Source: Chlorophyllum brunneum (taxonomy: Eukaryota > Basidiomycota > Agaricomycetes > Agaricales > Agaricaceae). From it: DNA of 64,000 bases. Each line of letters begins with the position of its first letter. Within the stretch, counting starts at the first letter, position 1. The notes beneath the pieces are model-generated. The model saw nothing but the letters and a program-made list of their open reading frames with translations. It did no database searches and was not told the origin of the DNA. Positions 60,484 through 64,000 of the stretch are shown one piece after another. The position numbers were made by a program, and so were the translations under genes. Where the stretch lies: the NCBI GenBank assembly GCA_963576785.1, contig OY756146.1, forward strand, positions 1,426,001 through 1,490,000, read 5' to 3'.

Positions 60484-61726
60484 CACCGAAGTTGTGATTT
60501 GCTGATGAAGATCACCAAAGAAGTTTGAAATTTGATCGCTGATGTATTGGTATCCTGTATAACAAGCACCGTTACGGTCACCCTGTCTGTGGTCGCGAGG
60601 TTATCACGCCCTTACAAGTTCGCAGTAACTTTACACCTATGATAATTACCCAGTCATCTCGATAGAGGTCCAGCCCAAGCGGCGAGGGGCATATACGAAT
60701 ATGTATAATGTGTGGAGGTGTAAGATACACCACAAAGCCGATGTTTTACATCAAGCGTCCATCCAATGCGGGTCAAGGCCAGTTAATTAAACGTCATGGT
60801 GGCGGTCATCTGACGTGGACAGTGGATGTTTGAGTGGACTGAGCACTCACTGATTCAATCAATAGCCGACCCGACGGCTGGTTATCCCCAGCAGGCGAAG
60901 TAATTCAGCATCCTTGGAACCATGGAAAGACAGATGTAATCATTCCGGGTTTCCATAAAGCTGATCACACATCAACCCTACCACCCGATGTCGTCGAATT
61001 GGCGAATTGACTGGATCCCCTTCGGCCACCAGAATTAAAGCGCCTGAGCTCCTGAGCCCCTCGATTCCCGTCTGCCCATCCGCCTATCCCAGAAGTTATC
61101 ATTTGGGAGATAACTCAGGATGTATCGCCATGACTCGAGAACCATATAAACCCAAGTATACAAGGCCTCGAGCGTATCGATTGACGATCCTGCCGGACAT
61201 TTGCTACTTGCCATTGATCGGCGACTTCCTTGAAACATTTTCAATGGCCCTTGATTCATACCCCAAAAATAGAACAGAAGTACACTATCGCTCTCTGCTC
61301 GGTTATCTTCTAACCCTGGCCGTTCCAGGGCTTTGTTTCTTAAAGCTTCTGGTGATGGACTGATGATGTACGTTCATGGTTACGAAGAACACGACGGGCA
61401 CCTCTGCGTTCGTGCAGATGGGCCATCATGCAAGAACTTGTTGAGGACAGCGGTGGGCCAGCTTAATTTCTCGCACACATGGTCCACCTTCAGGGAAACC
61501 CACTCGGACACATGTCTTCTAGCGCTGCCGGTGTCGGTTTCAAGTCGTGAAAACACTGACGGCTGATATACCCCTGCCGAACGACCAGGAACAATGAATA
61601 TCAGTGCTTCACGTAAGGGTGCTCCATAGCGTCTATAAAATATGTCTTGTGCAGCTTCGAAGGTCTCAGCGAACCAACCAGACGTGGACTACATACAATT
61701 ATTCACCCTCACCCTCACCTTGAAAC
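60484..61726. other. intergenic, DUF3455 gene upstream region
   Basis: About 1.2 kb with only short open frames, no RNA gene or repeat. A TATA box lies at 61634-61640. Confidence 0.5.
61634..61640 (+). promoter_or_regulatory. TATA box of the DUF3455 gene
   Basis: TATAAAA is 87 bp before the ATG at 61727. The leader between is rich in CACCCTCACC pyrimidine/CA sequence, as in well-expressed fungal genes. Confidence 0.55.
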
Positions 61727-62596
61727 ATGTTGTCGATCCTTACTTGTGCTACTCTCGCTTTCCAATTCCTTCTTGTTGCCACTTCGCCTGCCAAGTTCTC
61801 TGGGTGCACTGTCAAAGATGCTACCGAACTTACGAAACTACCCACCGGTTTCCCCAGTCCCAGTAGCGATCTTTCTTACGTTGCCGTGGCTATTGGCACG
61901 CAAAACTATACCTGTTCAAACACTGGTACCTATACGTTAGTGCTCTTTTTTTATGAATGCCCTACCCATAATAAACACTCCGATGTAGTGGTGTTGGGGC
62001 TGTTGCAGAGCTCTTTGACATCTCCTGTTTGGCCGGTACGCCTGCTTTCAGCAAAATCACGGATGCGGCAATTGCGCTCTGGAAGGCTGCGCCACCCAGC
62101 CTGACTCCTCAGAAGGTTATGAGCGCACTGAGCATGCTCCATAGCCCTTTCGTTCTCGGTAATCCATACTATACCCGTTGTGTGACTTCTCAGACAAGCT
62201 GATGGGGATATTCAGGCCAACATTACTATATAACGAACCCGCTTACTCGCGTTGGAATCAGTCCCATGTGGGATTTTACATCTTCGGGTGCCACTACAGG
62301 AAACCCCGAAGCCTATGTCGTTACTGCAAAGTCTTACGGTATTCCTGCACCCACTGGTAGGCAAGACGTCGACTGGGTGGTTCTTAATAACATCGGAGCC
62401 GGAGAGTTGGCAGATAGTGTGTATAGGACCGATACTAAACTTGGTCAACCCACTGCTAGTTGCACTCCTGGAAGCACCCCGATCACGGTCAAATATGCGG
62501 CCAAGTATTGTAAGTAATCGCGCTTACCGTTGAATTGGAGGGCTGAAGATCTCTCTTCATGTAGGGCTTTATGGTGGCTCCATGAAAAAGCAGTAA
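61727..62596 (+). CDS. secreted DUF3455 protein
   Basis: Extracellular protein of unknown function. The start at 61727 reads MLSILTCATLAFQFLLVATS, a signal peptide. The DUF3455 core follows: DLSYVAVAIGTQNYTCSNTG, then across an intron GVGAVAELFDISCLAG. A further intron leads to QHYYITNPLTRVGISPMWDF and GNPEAYVVTAKSYGIPAP, VDWVVLNNIGAGELADSVYR, TDTKLGQPTASC, and VKYAAKY. The final intron (about 62512-62566) joins YAAKY to WLYGGSMKKQ, ending at 62594-62596; reading through it gives a premature YCK stop. Cysteines and the VKYAAKYWLYG ending match the family. Members are common in fungal secretomes, sometimes annotated as malate dehydrogenase by error. Confidence 0.85.
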
Positions 62597-63049
62597 TGGC
62601 CTGGTCATTCGCTCGTTAATATGAAGGCCTATAGTCAAATGCAGTATATGCTGTAGATATAAGCTTCTATTTCCATGCTCGGGATTCCTTCTATTAAATA
62701 ATACCACATATTTTGCTCTATGTAACCCGGGAGGCTCGAGAAAGGAGGTGACAGGTCATTCGGAGTCGAATGAATGAGACCTCTTCATTAACCGCGTTTA
62801 TGCGTGTGTAACCGAACATCTACCTATACATCAAGCTTTCGTTTTCATGGATGGAACCGCAACCCCAGCCCAGTTGGTTAAAGCAATTGAGAGAATTGTG
62901 GAGACTGAACCGCGGGTTGACGGATGGCAAGAACCGCCGTGCCGGGTACGGCACAGAAAGCAAAGGTACTGTGAATTGGAGGTATGGACGAGTGGACAAC
63001 GACCATAAAACATGTAGGCTCTGTCTACGCAACAGATAGCTAGAATTGA
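62597..63049. other. intergenic, converging 3' ends
   Basis: About 450 bp between the DUF3455 stop and the histidine phosphatase stop. No gene, RNA or repeat recognised. Confidence 0.5.
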
Positions 63050-64000
63050 CTATTGAGAAGCAGCAACAGTGACATCAGGGCTGACTTTAGCCCCAGAGAA
63101 GAAAGCGCGTGCCGCTTCGTTCTCATGAGAAGGGGTTGGCTAAAATGTCCAATGAGACACGCCTACAAAACATAGAGTCGTGAACGCACCAATGAAGTAA
63201 GATGAACGTGATTATTGAAATCGAGTAAGCGTACTTGAAGAGGGGGTGGCGAATTGAGGTCATAGTCGCCTTTATGTTCTCCCTGGGGAAGGATAAGGAG
63301 TTAGCACATACGATCTGCGAGGTCATGGCCCTTTACCTTCAATGAAATCTCTAGCCGACTCCATGCTGTATTTCTATGGCCTTTGTAGGATTTAACCTGT
63401 TCAGCATCAGGATCCAATCTCAATAACGCGGAGATGGTCTCAAACAGGCAGACGCCATGACTCGCAAGGCCGATATGAGCCCCATTTTGATTGCTGTCAA
63501 AAAGGTGAGGTAGGATACATTCCCTGATAGCCTCTTCAGCTCTACGAGCAACGTCGTTAAGGGATTCGCCTTCAGGGAATTTGGCGTCACGTCCCGGAAT
63601 GTCGGGAAATATGCTTTCCTTGTACAATTCTTCCAGAGTTTTGTCCCCTTGAAAGGGGTGAGGTACCCATTCATGTCCTTCTGCCACGCCGAAGTTCCGC
63701 TCCCGAATTTTTTGTGTCAAGACCAGAGAGGGTTTCGGTTCTGTGTGGTATTTGAGAACAGCGAGAGCTGTAGAATGTGCACGACGGAGGTCAGAAGAAT
63801 AAAAATGCGTAAAGCGGGTCGAAGAAGCGTTGAAGGCGACTCCAAGTGCAGCTGCTTGCTACAGTTCTGGTAAATAGTGATGTCTGACGGTAACACCCCA
63901 GACTCACGCGTTCACCGAGGGCGGAGAGGGGTGCATCCTTCCATCCTGCCCAGATAGCTTTCTGTTAGGTTGTCAGTTTTGAATGAGAGATATCTGTACA
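63050..64000 (-). CDS. histidine phosphatase / phosphoglycerate mutase-like protein (5' end outside window)
   Basis: Histidine phosphatase superfamily member. The N-terminus with the catalytic RHG motif lies beyond the right edge. Visible parts: KAIWAGWKDAPLSALGER, after an intron QAAALGVAFNASSTRFTHFY, SSDLRRAHSTALAVL, IRERNFGVAEGHEW, FPEGESLNDVARRAEEAIRE, and the second catalytic His in IGLASHGVCLFETISALLRL. An intron starting GTAAAG after RLEISLK leads to GEHKGDYDLNSPPPLQVRLL, and a last exon gives PTPSHENEAARAFFSGAKVS, ending DVTVAASQ at 63050-63052. Reading straight past the first of these introns gives a false stop after LADRMC. Domain order fits the Agaricomycete TIGAR/phosphoglycerate-mutase-like group; substrate unknown. 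Confidence 0.82.

Overview
The window is nuclear DNA of a filamentous basidiomycete, most likely an Agaricomycete. Almost every gene is broken by many short introns (about 45-60 nt, GT...AG, often with a CTAAC/CTGAC-like branch site). Several proteins belong to families that, to my knowledge, are typical of mushroom-forming fungi: a compact NACHT NTPase (fungal NLR) whose N-terminus contains FANAHNF, a long Cys-rich F-box protein, and multi-pass membrane proteins of basidiomycete type. Genes lie on both strands with no operon structure. There are no prokaryotic features. Gene limits below are CDS limits and include introns. Products were worked out by reading frames across introns by eye, so individual splice sites are predictions.

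Left third (1-25 kb) is mostly housekeeping metabolism and repair: the 3' part of an omega-amidase/Nit2 gene, RAD52 (-), an S9 prolyl-oligopeptidase-like serine peptidase (+), a nuclear-type protein with a WFKN helix (-), sterol 24-C-methyltransferase ERG6 (-), a 5 kb stretch with no clear gene, a Dal5-type MFS transporter (+), the trifunctional folate enzyme FOL1 (+), and the NACHT/NLR gene (+).

Middle (25-46 kb): the F-box gene (-), the spindle-checkpoint gene MAD3 (+), a small predicted secreted protein (+), an Rrm4-like endosomal RNA-binding protein with RRM and MLLE domains (+), and a segmental tandem duplication carrying two paralogous multi-pass membrane protein genes (-). The second copy appears to have lost its C-terminal tail to an in-frame stop. 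The actin-filament regulator AIP1 (+) follows.

Right third (46-64 kb): a tRNA-Ile-like sequence with suspicious anticodon-arm changes, the mRNA-export adaptor YRA1/ALYREF (-), mitoribosomal protein mL59/MRPL25 (-) divergent from a TENA/THI-4 protein (+), a tandem pair of low-complexity genes with matching first exons (the second CsbD-like), a seven-helix-type membrane protein (-), an Old Yellow Enzyme homologue with a C-terminal membrane helix (+), the NADH pyrophosphatase NPY1 (+), a secreted DUF3455 protein (+), and the 3' part of a histidine phosphatase gene (-) cut by the right edge.

The genes do not form one pathway. Items most worth following up are the duplicated membrane-protein block, the matched low-complexity gene pair, the Rrm4-like gene, the NLR with no repeat sensor, and the small secreted protein.
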